The notes beneath the pieces were generated by a model. That model was not told the DNA's origin. It made no database searches and saw only the letters and a program-made list of their open reading frames with translations. From a virus, in IMG/VR virus record IMGVR_UViG_3300046011_012344, positions 1-35,184 of that record: 35,184 nucleotides of DNA; one strand, written 5' to 3'. A program made the translations under genes and the position numbers. Shown here piece after piece: positions 1 through 7,388 of the stretch (the first letter of the stretch is position 1; every line of letters starts with the position of its first letter).

Positions 1-1
1 G

Positions 2-703
2 AGTTCAGAACACTTACATATTCTTATCAGCGCTCTAGAAACTTACTCCCGTCTTCAGTCCGGACAAGTCAGTATGGCTATGGACACGGTTTATGCTGAT
101 AGAAATCTTAGTTGGGATGAAAGAAATCACATAGAAGGAACTGTTAGGTATATGGCTTTTCCTGCTAACCCTAGAAGAGAATATGATGGTCGTGGTGGAT
201 TCTATGATCAATATAATAATGAGTATGATGAAAAAGGTAATATCGTAGAGGAAAGCGAAGAATGGAATAATAAAAAAAATAGACCACATTTAGATCATGC
301 CAATTCGTCTTTTGGAGTTGGTTGTCCCGAAATGAAAGGCGGAACAGTTGCATGGGAAATTAAAAAAGCTATTGAAGAATATCTTCACTATCAACGAAAT
401 AATGGCTATAGAGACACGGGTGTAGACGGGGATGGAGTTCTTAATATTTCTGGAATTCCTAACGCGAAAATAATTGACACTGAAACAAAAGAGTATTGGG
501 AGCCAGTCAAAAGATTTCCTATTCCGCCCAAATATCAAACCAAAATTGCAGATTTAATACAAAGCAATAAGTTTAGTAATGTCTGGACTTTAATAGATAA
601 GGCTTTTAAAAATAAAAAGCTTCCCGCTGGCAAATGCATGAGAGTTGAGGAAAAAGATTCCTTATATTGTGTTGTTGTAGAAAAACCCTATAAATTAAAA
701 TGA
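2..703 (+). CDS. Conserved phage hypothetical protein, 5' end cut by window edge
   Basis: The reading frame is open to the window edge: no in-frame stop precedes the first ATG at 74, and the upstream codons read as ordinary protein (ALETYSRLQSGQ, a run I associate with phage hypothetical proteins). The real start therefore probably lies outside the window, and the 209 residues from position 74 are a C-terminal part. The visible part is charged and soluble, rich in Asn, Lys, Glu and Tyr, with no signal peptide, membrane segment or catalytic motif I recognise. The stop codon overlaps the next start (ATGA at 700), so it is probably translationally coupled to the phosphatase-like gene downstream. 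Function unknown. Confidence 0.7.
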   Translation, partial: SSEHLHILISALETYSRLQSGQVSMAMDTVYADRNLSWDERNHIEGTVRYMAFPANPRREYDGRGGFYDQYNNEYDEKGNIVEESEEWNNKKNRPHLDHANSSFGVGCPEMKGGTVAWEIKKAIEEYLHYQRNNGYRDTGVDGDGVLNISGIPNAKIIDTETKEYWEPVKRFPIPPKYQTKIADLIQSNKFSNVWTLIDKAFKNKKLPAGKCMRVEEKDSLYCVVVEKPYKLK

Positions 704-1257
704 TTAATAAAATCAAAATAACAAACCTAGCCGACGCCGAAAGTTATAGCTTTAATAAAAATAATAAAGACTATAATATATGGGTATCAACTGTTGGTCA
801 GGAAGACAGAAAACAAATAAATAGAATGAGAAAAAACTTTCAGGAAAAGAATGTTAAGTTTTTTCACCAGTTTTTTGCCGATTGGTCAGACGAAGACGGA
901 GCAGAGTGGGGGCACTTAATTCAGGACGCGCCACAGTCTCAACATATTCAAAATATTATTTCATTTTTAAAACCATTTACCGAGGACGACAAGCCGCATA
1001 ATCTTGGAATAAATTGTTTTGCTGGCATCTCTAGATCTACCGCAATTGGAATTACTGCTCTAGTCATGGCTAATAGAACTATAGAAGAGGCTCTTACAGA
1101 AATCTTAAAAGCAAGAATAGAAGCCTGGCCTAATCTCAGAATATTAAAATTTGCATCCGAAATTTTAAATATTGATATTCATACCCATGTTAAAAAATGG
1201 AAAGATCAGTTTTTTCATTCGGAAGAAATCTTCATTCCACCAGATAGACAGCAATGA
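700..1257 (+). CDS. Protein-tyrosine/dual-specificity phosphatase-like protein
   Basis: The 185-aa protein carries the Cys-x5-Arg phosphatase signature as NCFAGISRS, with C106 as candidate nucleophile and R112 as phosphate-binding Arg, followed by Ser. The helix after the loop (TAIGITALVMAN, then EEALTEILKAR) has the shape expected of a dual-specificity phosphatase fold. The usual His before the Cys is Asn here. An Asp-rich stretch near residues 61-66 (DWSDED) could supply the general acid. By family knowledge such proteins remove phosphate from phosphotyrosine or other phosphomonoesters; the substrate cannot be told. It overlaps both neighbours by ATGA junctions (700 and 1254), so it sits inside a tightly coupled operon. 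Fold assignment fairly sure, activity unproven. Confidence 0.72.
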   Translation: MINKIKITNLADAESYSFNKNNKDYNIWVSTVGQEDRKQINRMRKNFQEKNVKFFHQFFADWSDEDGAEWGHLIQDAPQSQHIQNIISFLKPFTEDDKPHNLGINCFAGISRSTAIGITALVMANRTIEEALTEILKARIEAWPNLRILKFASEILNIDIHTHVKKWKDQFFHSEEIFIPPDRQQ

Positions 1258-1541
1258 GTAATATTATAGAAGAAATAACAAATCTAACAGACGAATGGTA
1301 TCATTTAATTGGAAAAGATCACCATAAAGATCGTGACTGCCATTGGCACATTGAAACCAAGTGGAGCTACGGTTTTCCGCCTAAATATTTAGTTTGCCAT
1401 TATGGGTATATAATTGACACTATTGAAGAAGAATGCGACTCATACGATTTAGCGTTAGCTAAATTAAAAGAGGTCTTGACAAAAGAGGTAAAAGAGTATA
1501 AGATTTACCAATCACAAAATGAAGAAGAATCTGGATGGTGA
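1254..1541 (+). CDS. Small conserved phage hypothetical protein
   Basis: The 95-aa acidic soluble protein starts at an ATGA overlap with the phosphatase-like gene. The middle (HWHIETKWSYG, then YLVCHYGYI) looks like a short beta-hairpin segment, and the C-terminus is helical and rich in Lys and Glu. No catalytic motif, signal peptide or membrane segment is visible. Its last 23 bases overlap the following phosphoesterase gene. Function unknown; operon position suggests co-expression with the two phosphatase-type enzymes on either side. Confidence 0.65.
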   Translation: MSNIIEEITNLTDEWYHLIGKDHHKDRDCHWHIETKWSYGFPPKYLVCHYGYIIDTIEEECDSYDLALAKLKEVLTKEVKEYKIYQSQNEEESGW

Positions 1542-2217
1542 CAAACAAATATTATTTTTAGGTGATATCCACGGAAATTGGAATGAATTGCTTTTTAAAA
1601 TACAACTAAAAAAAATTTCAAATGCCAACATTATTTCAGTCGGAGATTTAGGTGTTGGGTTTAACCCAAGTCGAGACATGGTAACTTATGGGTTACTTGA
1701 TAAAGAATTTAAACAGAATAATATTAATTTTTATGCTATTAGAGGAAATCATGATGACCCTTCGGCTTTCAAAGGAAATGATAGAATATGTTTAGATAAT
1801 TTTGAGTTAGTCGAAGATTACTCTGTTTTTGAACATAATTCTAAACTTATTCAATTGATTGGTGGCGCAGTATCTATCGATAGAACTGGTAGAACTGTTG
1901 GAGTTTCGTATTGGGAAAAGGAGGGGGTTGTTTTTAATAGAGATGCCTGTCAAAAAGTTGATATTCTAGTGACCCATACGGCTCCATCACATTGCTTCCC
2001 TCAACAATTTAATGAATTGGTATATGGATGGGCAAGGGAAGACGCGTATTTACTAGAAGATTTAACCGATGAACGAGCGGTAATGGATGAAATCTTTAAA
2101 CTATGTAGTCCCAGCTTGCACCTTTATGGACACTTTCATTCAAATTGGTCGGAAAGGGTTAATGGATGCGTATCAAGACTTTTAAATATCGACGAGCTTT
2201 GGGAATATACCCAGTAA
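1519..2217 (+). CDS. Calcineurin-like metallophosphoesterase
   Basis: All five metallophosphoesterase blocks are present in order in 232 aa: GDIHGN (D16, H18), GDLG (D43), GNHDD (N77, H78), THTAPSH (H153) and GHFHS (H205, H207). These residues bind the two-metal centre in the calcineurin-like superfamily, so an active enzyme is likely. The substrate could be a phosphoprotein, a diadenosine tetraphosphate-like nucleotide or a nucleic-acid end; sequence alone does not decide. It lies directly before an RNA ligase gene, and a 2',3'-phosphate or end-healing role would fit that partner, but this is inference. The ATG at 1519 is 23 bp inside the previous gene and has no Shine-Dalgarno sequence, as elsewhere in the window. 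Confidence 0.88.
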   Translation: MKKNLDGDKQILFLGDIHGNWNELLFKIQLKKISNANIISVGDLGVGFNPSRDMVTYGLLDKEFKQNNINFYAIRGNHDDPSAFKGNDRICLDNFELVEDYSVFEHNSKLIQLIGGAVSIDRTGRTVGVSYWEKEGVVFNRDACQKVDILVTHTAPSHCFPQQFNELVYGWAREDAYLLEDLTDERAVMDEIFKLCSPSLHLYGHFHSNWSERVNGCVSRLLNIDELWEYTQ

Positions 2218-2232
2218 ATTTTATTTCTATTG

Positions 2233-3309
2233 ATGAGGCTAAATTTTCCATTAGAAGAATCTTTTAACATTGCTGCTAGCAAATTTTGCGGCTTGGATTG
2301 TTATTTGATAACGCCACAGATCGACGCAAAATGGAATAAAAATAATTTATTCTACCGTTCTCTAGTTACAGATAAAAATGGAAAGGTCTTATCTTCTGGT
2401 TTTCCTAAATTTTTTAATCACGGAGAAAAAGCAGAATGCTATCCAGATCCTACCAACTTCAATGACTGGAAGTGTGAAGACAAAATAGACGGCTCTCTTT
2501 TAATTGCGGATCATGTTAATGATCAATTTTCTATGCGAACGAGAGGAACCGTATCTTATCTCGCTCAACCAAACGCAGGAGACTTCGAGCTGCTTCCTAA
2601 GAAATACCCAAAAGTACTAGAGTTTTTAAAAGAAAACCAGCATCTGAGCTTATTATTTGAAATTATTACCCCAAACAATGTAATAGTTGTAAGACCTCCA
2701 GAGATAGATTTCTTCTTTTTAGGCGCAATTAATAAAAATGGAATGTGCGTGGTTTCTTCTTCTGATCTGACTAATATTTGGAGAAAAGTCGGCCCAATAC
2801 CAATGCCTCGGTCTTATAATTTTTTAGACACTAAAAATCTTTCTAAAATAGCGGAAAATATAAAATCCTGGAAAGGCAAAGAGGGCATCGTTATATCTTA
2901 CAATAATGGACAAAATAGGATCAAATTAAAATCAGACTGGTACTTATTTTGCCACAGAGTCAAGTCGCAATTGAACTCACAAAACAATTTAATTGAATAC
3001 TATGTTGATTCTGAAATGCCTCAGTTCGAAGATTTCTATAAAAAAATAGAAACAGAATTTGATTTTGAAATAGCCCTTCAATTAAAAAAAGAGATAGAAA
3101 AAATTTGCAATTCTGGTGAAAATGCAAGAAAATACATAGACAATATTCTTGAGATGGTTCACGACATTAGAAAGGTCGAGTCAAGAAAAGAACAAGCCAA
3201 AATGATAAAAAGTCACTATAATGAAAATTCTGCGTACGCGTTTTCAATACTCGATAATAAGCCTATATCTAAAACTCAATGGACTAAATTAATAAGTAAT
3301 TTCTTATGA
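2233..3309 (+). CDS. RNA ligase, T4 Rnl1-like
   Basis: The 358-aa protein has the covalent nucleotidyltransferase motifs in order: motif I KIDGS near residue 84, the lysine that would take AMP; an upstream FPKFFN segment typical of T4 RNA ligase 1 relatives; motif IIIa/III LLFEIITP; motif IV EGIVI; and motif V IKLKSDWY. Length is close to T4 Rnl1 (374 aa). Such enzymes seal 5'-phosphate to 3'-OH RNA ends; in T4 this repairs host tRNA cut by anticodon nucleases. The window also encodes tRNAs, so a tRNA-repair role is plausible but not shown. I chose ATG 2233 over the TTG one codon upstream. The stop overlaps the next start (ATGA at 3306). Confidence 0.87.
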   Translation: MRLNFPLEESFNIAASKFCGLDCYLITPQIDAKWNKNNLFYRSLVTDKNGKVLSSGFPKFFNHGEKAECYPDPTNFNDWKCEDKIDGSLLIADHVNDQFSMRTRGTVSYLAQPNAGDFELLPKKYPKVLEFLKENQHLSLLFEIITPNNVIVVRPPEIDFFFLGAINKNGMCVVSSSDLTNIWRKVGPIPMPRSYNFLDTKNLSKIAENIKSWKGKEGIVISYNNGQNRIKLKSDWYLFCHRVKSQLNSQNNLIEYYVDSEMPQFEDFYKKIETEFDFEIALQLKKEIEKICNSGENARKYIDNILEMVHDIRKVESRKEQAKMIKSHYNENSAYAFSILDNKPISKTQWTKLISNFL

Positions 3310-3650
3310 AAAAAATAATTAAGCCGGCAGAAAGAGAAGAAGCTGTTTATTATTCTGACTTTTCTGGAAAGAACTTAGGAAAGTATGCGGCTCCTGTAGA
3401 ATTAAAAATTTCCTGTGGATATGAATCTAAATATGACGGAACAGATATAGCTCTACACTTAGACGACAAAGACCTAGAAAAAATCATAAATTTTCTTAAA
3501 GAGAATATTTCTAATGATTTCAAGAAAGAAATTTCAAAAAAAATTAATAAATACGACAACGATTACGAAGACTCTATGCAAATGAGGGATTGGGGGGTAT
3601 GCGATTATATATTAAATAACTTATGTTTCTTTAGAAGCTTATTCTACTAA
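3306..3650 (+). CDS. Hypothetical protein coupled to RNA ligase
   Basis: A 114-aa protein that starts inside the stop codon of the RNA ligase gene (ATGA). The N-terminal half looks beta-rich (APVELKISCGY, TDIALHLDDKD), followed by a charged helix rich in Lys and Asn and a short C-terminus ending in aromatic residues. No known motif is visible. The overlap suggests coupled translation with the ligase, but nothing shows a functional link. Function unknown. Confidence 0.62.
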   Translation: MKKIIKPAEREEAVYYSDFSGKNLGKYAAPVELKISCGYESKYDGTDIALHLDDKDLEKIINFLKENISNDFKKEISKKINKYDNDYEDSMQMRDWGVCDYILNNLCFFRSLFY

Positions 3651-3669
3651 TCATCGAAAATTAATAAAA

Positions 3670-3882
3670 ATGAAAGCAAAAGATTTAATTGCAGAATTAC
3701 AAAAGCTAGATCCTGAAACGCTTGTTCTTGTAGACGGTTACGAAGGCGGCTATACAACCCCTTCTGCGACAGATCAAATTGAAGTATGCGGTCCATTCGA
3801 CCGAGCATGGTATTATGGAGAATACGACGATTGCGAAGGCGGAGAGCCAGTAAAAACAAAGGCTTTTTTAATGCGTAGGTAA
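3670..3882 (+). CDS. Small conserved phage protein
   Basis: This 70-aa protein follows a pattern widespread in phages and proteobacteria: an N-terminal helix (KAKDLIAELQKLDPE) followed by a strand with a VDGYEGGY motif. I recognise the pattern from memory but know of no assigned function. It is acidic in the middle, with many Tyr and Gly. There is no Shine-Dalgarno sequence, only an A-rich stretch upstream. The next gene begins two bases after its stop, so the two are probably co-transcribed. Confidence 0.68.
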   Translation: MKAKDLIAELQKLDPETLVLVDGYEGGYTTPSATDQIEVCGPFDRAWYYGEYDDCEGGEPVKTKAFLMRR

Positions 3883-3884
3883 AA

Positions 3885-4166
3885 ATGTATTTCAATTTCA
3901 CAATCTATAATTTTTTTATAAGATCAAACTTCTGGTACAAACTCAGCTGTTTTCACAAACAACTTTCCAAAAATAAAAATCTGGAAGTAGAAACTTTTTT
4001 TTCAAGTAATAGCTTGTTTTCTATTGAATTTGATTGTAAGCTTACCGGAAGAGATCATGCCGGAATTAGATTCAAAATGAGTATTTTTGGGCTAGAAGCC
4101 GAAATAAATATTTATGATTGTAGGCATTGGGATTATAAAAAAAATAAGTGGAAAGAAAACGATTGA
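3885..4166 (+). CDS. Small conserved phage hypothetical protein
   Basis: A 93-aa protein whose C-terminal half (GRDHAGIRF, then INIYDCRHWDYKKNKW) matches a pattern I associate with small phage proteins of unknown role. It reads as a compact beta-structured domain with a conserved-looking Asp-His/Arg-His-Trp set. The N-terminus is aromatic and slightly hydrophobic (FNFTIYNFFIRSNFW) but charged residues argue against a true membrane segment. Its end overlaps the putative -35 box of the promoter serving the next gene. Confidence 0.62.
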   Translation: MYFNFTIYNFFIRSNFWYKLSCFHKQLSKNKNLEVETFFSSNSLFSIEFDCKLTGRDHAGIRFKMSIFGLEAEINIYDCRHWDYKKNKWKEND

Positions 4167-4190
4167 CTTTTCAATAAAAAAAATACATAT
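4163..4190 (+). promoter_or_regulatory. Putative leaderless sigma70-type promoter
   Basis: TTGACT at 4163-4168 is followed 16 bp later by ACATAT at 4185-4190, and the ATG of the next gene begins only 8 bp after that. Transcription would start at or just before the ATG. The -10 match is weaker than in the other copies. A short imperfect palindrome (ATCT, AAAA, AGAT) spans the region up to the start codon. Confidence 0.4.
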
Positions 4191-4198
4191 CTAAAAAG

Positions 4199-4690
4199 AT
4201 GACAAGAGAACTTGAAGCCAAGCTTGTAGAAAAATATCCTAAAATACTAGTAAATATACACGGCGATCCAAAGCGTACATGCATGGCATTTGGTCTTGAA
4301 TGTGGAGATGGATGGCATGATTTATTGGACGATTGTATGAATAAATTGCAATATATTTGCAATATATGCTCTTCTGACGGCAGAGAGGTTCAAGTTGTCG
4401 CCGATCAAATCAAAGAAAAATTCGGAACGCTTCGCTTTTATGTAAGCGCATATGGAGCAAATGAGATCGAAAATGATATTATAGACGACATTATTTCAGA
4501 AGCGGAGAGAAAATCTTCACATACTTGCGAAGTCACTGGAGATCGTGGAGAGCCTTGCAAAAGAGGCGGTTGGTATAGAACGCTATGTTATGAACAAGCC
4601 AGGAAAGATGGCTATTCCGCTTGCGATGAAAACACAGAAAAATACTGGAAAGAAAAAGACGAAAAAGAAGCAGTTAAAACTGCCCCTTGA
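4199..4690 (+). CDS. Conserved phage hypothetical protein, Cys-containing
   Basis: This 163-aa protein has a central segment (QIKEKFGTLRFYVS) and a Cys-rich C-terminal segment (HTCEVTG, GEPCKRGGWYRTLCYE) that I recognise as a conserved phage hypothetical pattern. Paired Cys residues near 47-57 (YICNIC) and again near 120-145 could bind zinc, but no standard finger is obvious. The last third is strongly charged. It has its own promoter-like sequence upstream, with the ATG at the predicted transcription start. The coding end overlaps the start region of the next small gene in another frame. Confidence 0.68.
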   Translation: MTRELEAKLVEKYPKILVNIHGDPKRTCMAFGLECGDGWHDLLDDCMNKLQYICNICSSDGREVQVVADQIKEKFGTLRFYVSAYGANEIENDIIDDIISEAERKSSHTCEVTGDRGEPCKRGGWYRTLCYEQARKDGYSACDENTEKYWKEKDEKEAVKTAP

Positions 4691-4820
4691 GCAATTAGAA
4701 GATTACGCTTTTTACGAAAGCGGCTTATCAGCAGACGGATGTCTGAACAAACTAGATGATTACGCCTTAAAAGCCATAGCTAAATATGGAAGAATCCTCC
4801 TGGAAGGCAAAGATAATTAA
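4626..4820 (+). CDS. Small conserved phage hypothetical protein, start uncertain
   Basis: The reliable part is the C-terminal 45 residues (LEQLEDYAFYESGLSADGC, then LDDYALKAIAKYGRILLEG), a pattern I recognise from short phage proteins. The frame is open further upstream, with in-frame ATGs at 4590, 4608 and 4626. None has a ribosome-binding site, and the upstream part only mirrors the preceding gene in another frame. I took 4626, which leaves a Lys-rich N-terminus. Overlap with the preceding gene is 65 bp. Function unknown. Confidence 0.55.
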   Translation: MKTQKNTGKKKTKKKQLKLPLEQLEDYAFYESGLSADGCLNKLDDYALKAIAKYGRILLEGKDN

Positions 4821-4965
4821 ATTATATTATTTTCTCATAAATTATGATAATAAATTAATATTATTTTTAATTTTATTTGCTCTTTTTACTACTCTCTACA
4901 AGTTGTGCGAAAAAGCTTCTTTAATTAAAACAGAATTTAAAAATTATATAGAAAATAAAAAATGA
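4786..4965 (+). CDS. Small single-pass membrane protein (59 aa)
   Basis: An ATG at 4786 opens a 59-codon frame that ends in a TGA overlapping the next start (ATGA at 4962). The product starts MEESSWKAKIIKLYYFLIN, followed by a hydrophobic helix (LILFLILFALFTTLY) and a charged tail. It overlaps the previous gene by 35 bp. Without this gene the interval 4821-4961 would be the largest gap in an otherwise gap-free run. The ATGA junction and the transmembrane pattern make it credible. It is directly followed by a second small membrane protein, so the two may act as a pair, for instance in lysis or membrane modification; that is inference. Confidence 0.55.
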   Translation: MEESSWKAKIIKLYYFLINYDNKLILFLILFALFTTLYKLCEKASLIKTEFKNYIENKK

Positions 4966-5180
4966 CTAATTCAGAAAATACAGATAAAACAATTATGCTT
5001 GGGTTTATTGCGGTTCTTATTGTGCTTTTTACTTCGATGACGCTCAGTGAATATTTATCTTACTTATCCGTCAAGGCTGAATTTAGCTTAATCGAATTAG
5101 CTATTACGAAAGATTTGTCCGCTGAACAGATTCAAGGACTCTTAAATTCAAAAAATCAAAATATACAATATGTCAAATAA
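4962..5180 (+). CDS. Small single-pass membrane protein
   Basis: A 72-aa protein with one clear transmembrane helix near residues 11-30 (IMLGFIAVLIVLFTSMTL) and a soluble C-terminal part that looks helical (LSAEQIQGLLNS). The short polar N-terminus has little charge, so topology is unclear. It overlaps the previous 59-aa membrane protein by four bases and the following gene by eleven, so all are probably translated together. Small spanin-, holin- or inhibitor-like phage proteins have this shape, but no diagnostic motif is present. Confidence 0.65.
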   Translation: MTNSENTDKTIMLGFIAVLIVLFTSMTLSEYLSYLSVKAEFSLIELAITKDLSAEQIQGLLNSKNQNIQYVK

Positions 5181-5592
5181 ACCGCATCCAGAAGACGAAA
5201 TCTACAAAGTAAAAACCTTTATAAATGAACTTCAAAAAGTTCAAGAAGAGTATTTTACAAAACTTGTTGAAAACCTGAATTTATCCAAAGAAGGCGAGGA
5301 TTGGCTATTTGACTATATTCATAATTCTGACAAAAACGAATTTGACGATTTTCAGCATTATTTAAATGATTTTAATAAAAAATACGAAGATATGATAAAA
5401 AAAGACGAAATGTATATTGACACAGCAGAAACCTTTTTATCAACTGATTTTGGAGAATTTAGCCCAATGCTTCATATGAGTTCTTACGAGCCCGATTTAG
5501 AAACAGCTTTTCCAAGTCCGTATAACGAAAACGAACCATTTTCGCTGGGGCTAGAAGACTTAAAAGCAAACAATGAAAAAAATGCCGAATAG
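5170..5592 (+). CDS. Hypothetical acidic protein
   Basis: A 140-aa acidic protein, mostly helical in its first 100 residues with alternating Lys/Glu and hydrophobic positions that could form a short coiled coil (KVQEEYFTKLVENLNL, HYLNDFNKKYEDMIK). The C-terminus is extended and Pro/Glu-rich. No domain recognised. It overlaps both neighbours (11 and 20 bp), which indicates operon membership only. Confidence 0.62.
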   Translation: MSNKPHPEDEIYKVKTFINELQKVQEEYFTKLVENLNLSKEGEDWLFDYIHNSDKNEFDDFQHYLNDFNKKYEDMIKKDEMYIDTAETFLSTDFGEFSPMLHMSSYEPDLETAFPSPYNENEPFSLGLEDLKANNEKNAE

Positions 5593-5941
5593 AACAATTA
5601 AATTCAGATTTTGGAATCCTCCAGGAAAAGCATTCGTTGAAAAATATAAATATAGCGGCGCCGTTGATGAATTGTTCAATAAAGACGACATGCTTATTCC
5701 TTCTCAATTTACAGGATTACAAGATATAAACAATGCAGATGTTTATGAAAATGATATTATAGCCGTCCCAGCCAAACCAACCCCGATAATGACACAAAAA
5801 AAATACAAGATTGTTTTTAAGTATGGATCTTTTGCGGCTGAGCTTTTAGATCAATGTAGCACATTAAATTTTATTTTCATGCACCAGCTAGGAGAATTCG
5901 AGATTTTGGGAAACTCTTTTGAAAATCCAGAACTATTATAA
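5573..5941 (+). CDS. YopX-like phage protein
   Basis: The 122-aa sequence follows the YopX family layout: an opening strand TIKFRFWN, a central stretch with SQFTGLQDINNADVYENDII (in the family, 'tGl.D.ng..iyegDiv'), a strand with KIVFKYGSFAA, and the C-terminal signature EFEILGNSFENPELL. YopX proteins are small and widespread in phages and prophages; their role is unknown. The start could be the ATG at 5573 or the one at 5582 (MPNRTIKF); both lie within the end of the previous gene. I kept 5573. The next gene begins three bases after the stop. Confidence 0.8.
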   Translation: MKKMPNRTIKFRFWNPPGKAFVEKYKYSGAVDELFNKDDMLIPSQFTGLQDINNADVYENDIIAVPAKPTPIMTQKKYKIVFKYGSFAAELLDQCSTLNFIFMHQLGEFEILGNSFENPELL

Positions 5942-5943
5942 AT

Positions 5944-6483
5944 ATGTTTATTTTAAAAAAAATAATTAAAAAACTTGAGTCTTTTTATAGAGTAACTTCT
6001 TACAGGTTTGATATGTTTTATTTTGAAAACGTAAAACCGATATTTTGCCCACAGCACTCAAGAATAAGAAAAGCAATTCCGAGAACTTGGTCAGATATTG
6101 TAAGCCTCATAGTTAATGTGAATTTCGAATTTATTAAATCTTTTTACGAAGACGAGTATAAAGGCGGAATAGTGGACTGGGAGGCGACAAAAGACCATAA
6201 AGAGTTTGCTAAATGGTTAGAGTCAGCTTATAAATATATTACAATAAAAAGACCGGCTCTTGAAAAACAACTCGACAAAGCTTATCCGCCAGCAAGAAAT
6301 TTTAGGGAAGCTTTTGCGGAAATAACGCTTGAAAACGGCGAAAAAACCTATAGACTGATTGATGACGGAATACCCTACAAGGTCAAATATAAAGAGGTTA
6401 TTCGACTAGAAAAGCTTATACAAAAAAAAGACACTTTGATCTTGACAGAGTTAGTAAAAAGAAGAGATTACTTCTGGACATAA
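5944..6483 (+). CDS. Conserved phage hypothetical protein
   Basis: A 179-aa soluble protein with a distinctive middle (RKAIPRTWSDIVSLIVNVNF, then IVDWEATKDHKEFAKWLES) of a type I associate with conserved phage hypothetical proteins. It is rich in aromatic and basic residues and mainly helical. There is no signal peptide or catalytic motif I can name. It sits between the YopX-like gene and another conserved phage hypothetical, with almost no spacing. Function unknown. Confidence 0.63.
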   Translation: MFILKKIIKKLESFYRVTSYRFDMFYFENVKPIFCPQHSRIRKAIPRTWSDIVSLIVNVNFEFIKSFYEDEYKGGIVDWEATKDHKEFAKWLESAYKYITIKRPALEKQLDKAYPPARNFREAFAEITLENGEKTYRLIDDGIPYKVKYKEVIRLEKLIQKKDTLILTELVKRRDYFWT

Positions 6484-6487
6484 AAAT

Positions 6488-7093
6488 ATGGGAATGTTTG
6501 ATTACATAAAATGCGAAGCGAAACTTCCGCTAAACGAGGAACTCAACAATCTACCCATTAATTGGGAAGAGGTTTCTTTTCAGACTAAGGATCTAGAAAA
6601 TTGTTTACTTGATTATACCATTTCCAAAAGTGGAAAACTAATTGAGAACATTAAGAAGTACGAACATGTATATTTTTCAAAAGAAGAAATCAAGGAGAAA
6701 AAACTAAAGCCCTGGGATTTTGTAAAAGAATCGAAACTTATTAGCGATACATCTGAGACTATTAATTTTCATGGAAAAATAACCTTTGGAGAGATATTGG
6801 ATTTTTCGGAAGACGAGGATATTTGGGTAGATTTTGAGGCGTATTTTATTTATGGAAAACTTGACAGAATCGATCTTTTAAAAGTCGAAAAATATAAATC
6901 CAGAAAAAAAACACAGAAAAACTTCTTCGAAAAGATCAAAGAAGAGGAAAAAACCTTAACCCATAAGATTAAAAAAATGGTAAGAAAACTTGGCTGGAAC
7001 CAAGTATGGAAAAGCATTTCTTGTGCTTTTTATAAAATTTCCGGTTTTTTTTCTCATCTCGCTTCCTATATCAATAGATATTTGATTTTTTGA
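6488..7093 (+). CDS. Conserved phage protein of the MGMFDYIKC type
   Basis: The N-terminus MGMFDYIKCEAKLPL and the following FQTKDLENCLLDYTISKSG match a widespread phage protein family of unknown role. In relatives the first part forms a small beta-rich domain with conserved Cys residues. Here the protein runs to 201 aa. The last ~60 residues add a very basic stretch and an amphipathic or weakly hydrophobic end (WKSISCAFYKISGFFSHLA), which could associate with membrane. The next gene has its own promoter-like sequence just beyond the stop, so this may be the last gene of the upstream operon. Confidence 0.7.
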   Translation: MGMFDYIKCEAKLPLNEELNNLPINWEEVSFQTKDLENCLLDYTISKSGKLIENIKKYEHVYFSKEEIKEKKLKPWDFVKESKLISDTSETINFHGKITFGEILDFSEDEDIWVDFEAYFIYGKLDRIDLLKVEKYKSRKKTQKNFFEKIKEEEKTLTHKIKKMVRKLGWNQVWKSISCAFYKISGFFSHLASYINRYLIF

Positions 7094-7094
7094 T

Positions 7095-7122
7095 TTGACA
7101 CGCTTTTAAAAAAGATTAAAAT
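7095..7122 (+). promoter_or_regulatory. Leaderless sigma70-type promoter
   Basis: TTGACA at 7095-7100 and TAAAAT at 7117-7122 are separated by 16 bp, a near-consensus sigma70 promoter. The ATG of the Cys-repeat membrane protein begins 8 bp beyond the -10 box, so the mRNA should start within a base or two of the start codon and have no leader. Confidence 0.65.
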
Positions 7123-7130
7123 AAACTCAA

Positions 7131-7388
7131 ATGAAAACCAAAAACACAAACCAACAAGTAAAAAATACAGAAAACAACAAAAACAATAACTGCGCAGCAA
7201 ACTGCGCAGCAAACTGCGCAGCAAACTGCAAGCGAGCGATACCGTTTTACATCACAATGGTATCAATCACTACTATTTTTGCGCTCTTGCTTATTTTCGT
7301 TCTAGAAAAAAACGAAACGCTAAAATGCGTAAAAAACGGGCTCGTTCAAAAAGTTGACAACGGAAAAGTTGTTTGGACAAAACCTTGA
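7131..7388 (+). CDS. Membrane protein with repeated Asn-Cys-Ala-Ala segment
   Basis: The 85-aa protein has three parts: a polar N-terminus rich in Asn and Lys, a tandem NCAA repeat (three full copies plus NC, Cys at residues 21, 25, 29 and 33), and one transmembrane helix near residues 37-59 (AIPFYITMVSITTIFALLL). A short C-terminal domain contains one more Cys. The Lys-Arg pair just before the helix predicts the N-terminus, and so the Cys ladder, in the cytoplasm. Four Cys spaced by four would line one face of a helix and could bind metal or form disulfides. It has its own leaderless promoter. The stop overlaps a TTG start of the next frame. No family recognised. Confidence 0.6.
   Translation: MKTKNTNQQVKNTENNKNNNCAANCAANCAANCKRAIPFYITMVSITTIFALLLIFVLEKNETLKCVKNGLVQKVDNGKVVWTKP
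7188..7229 (+). repeat. 12-bp in-frame tandem repeat
   Basis: The unit AACTGCGCAGCA occurs three times in a row (7188-7199, 7200-7211, 7212-7223), then AACTGC. The copies are identical at the DNA level and GC-richer than the surroundings. They encode NCAA repeats, which suggests recent slippage expansion inside the coding sequence. Confidence 0.9.
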
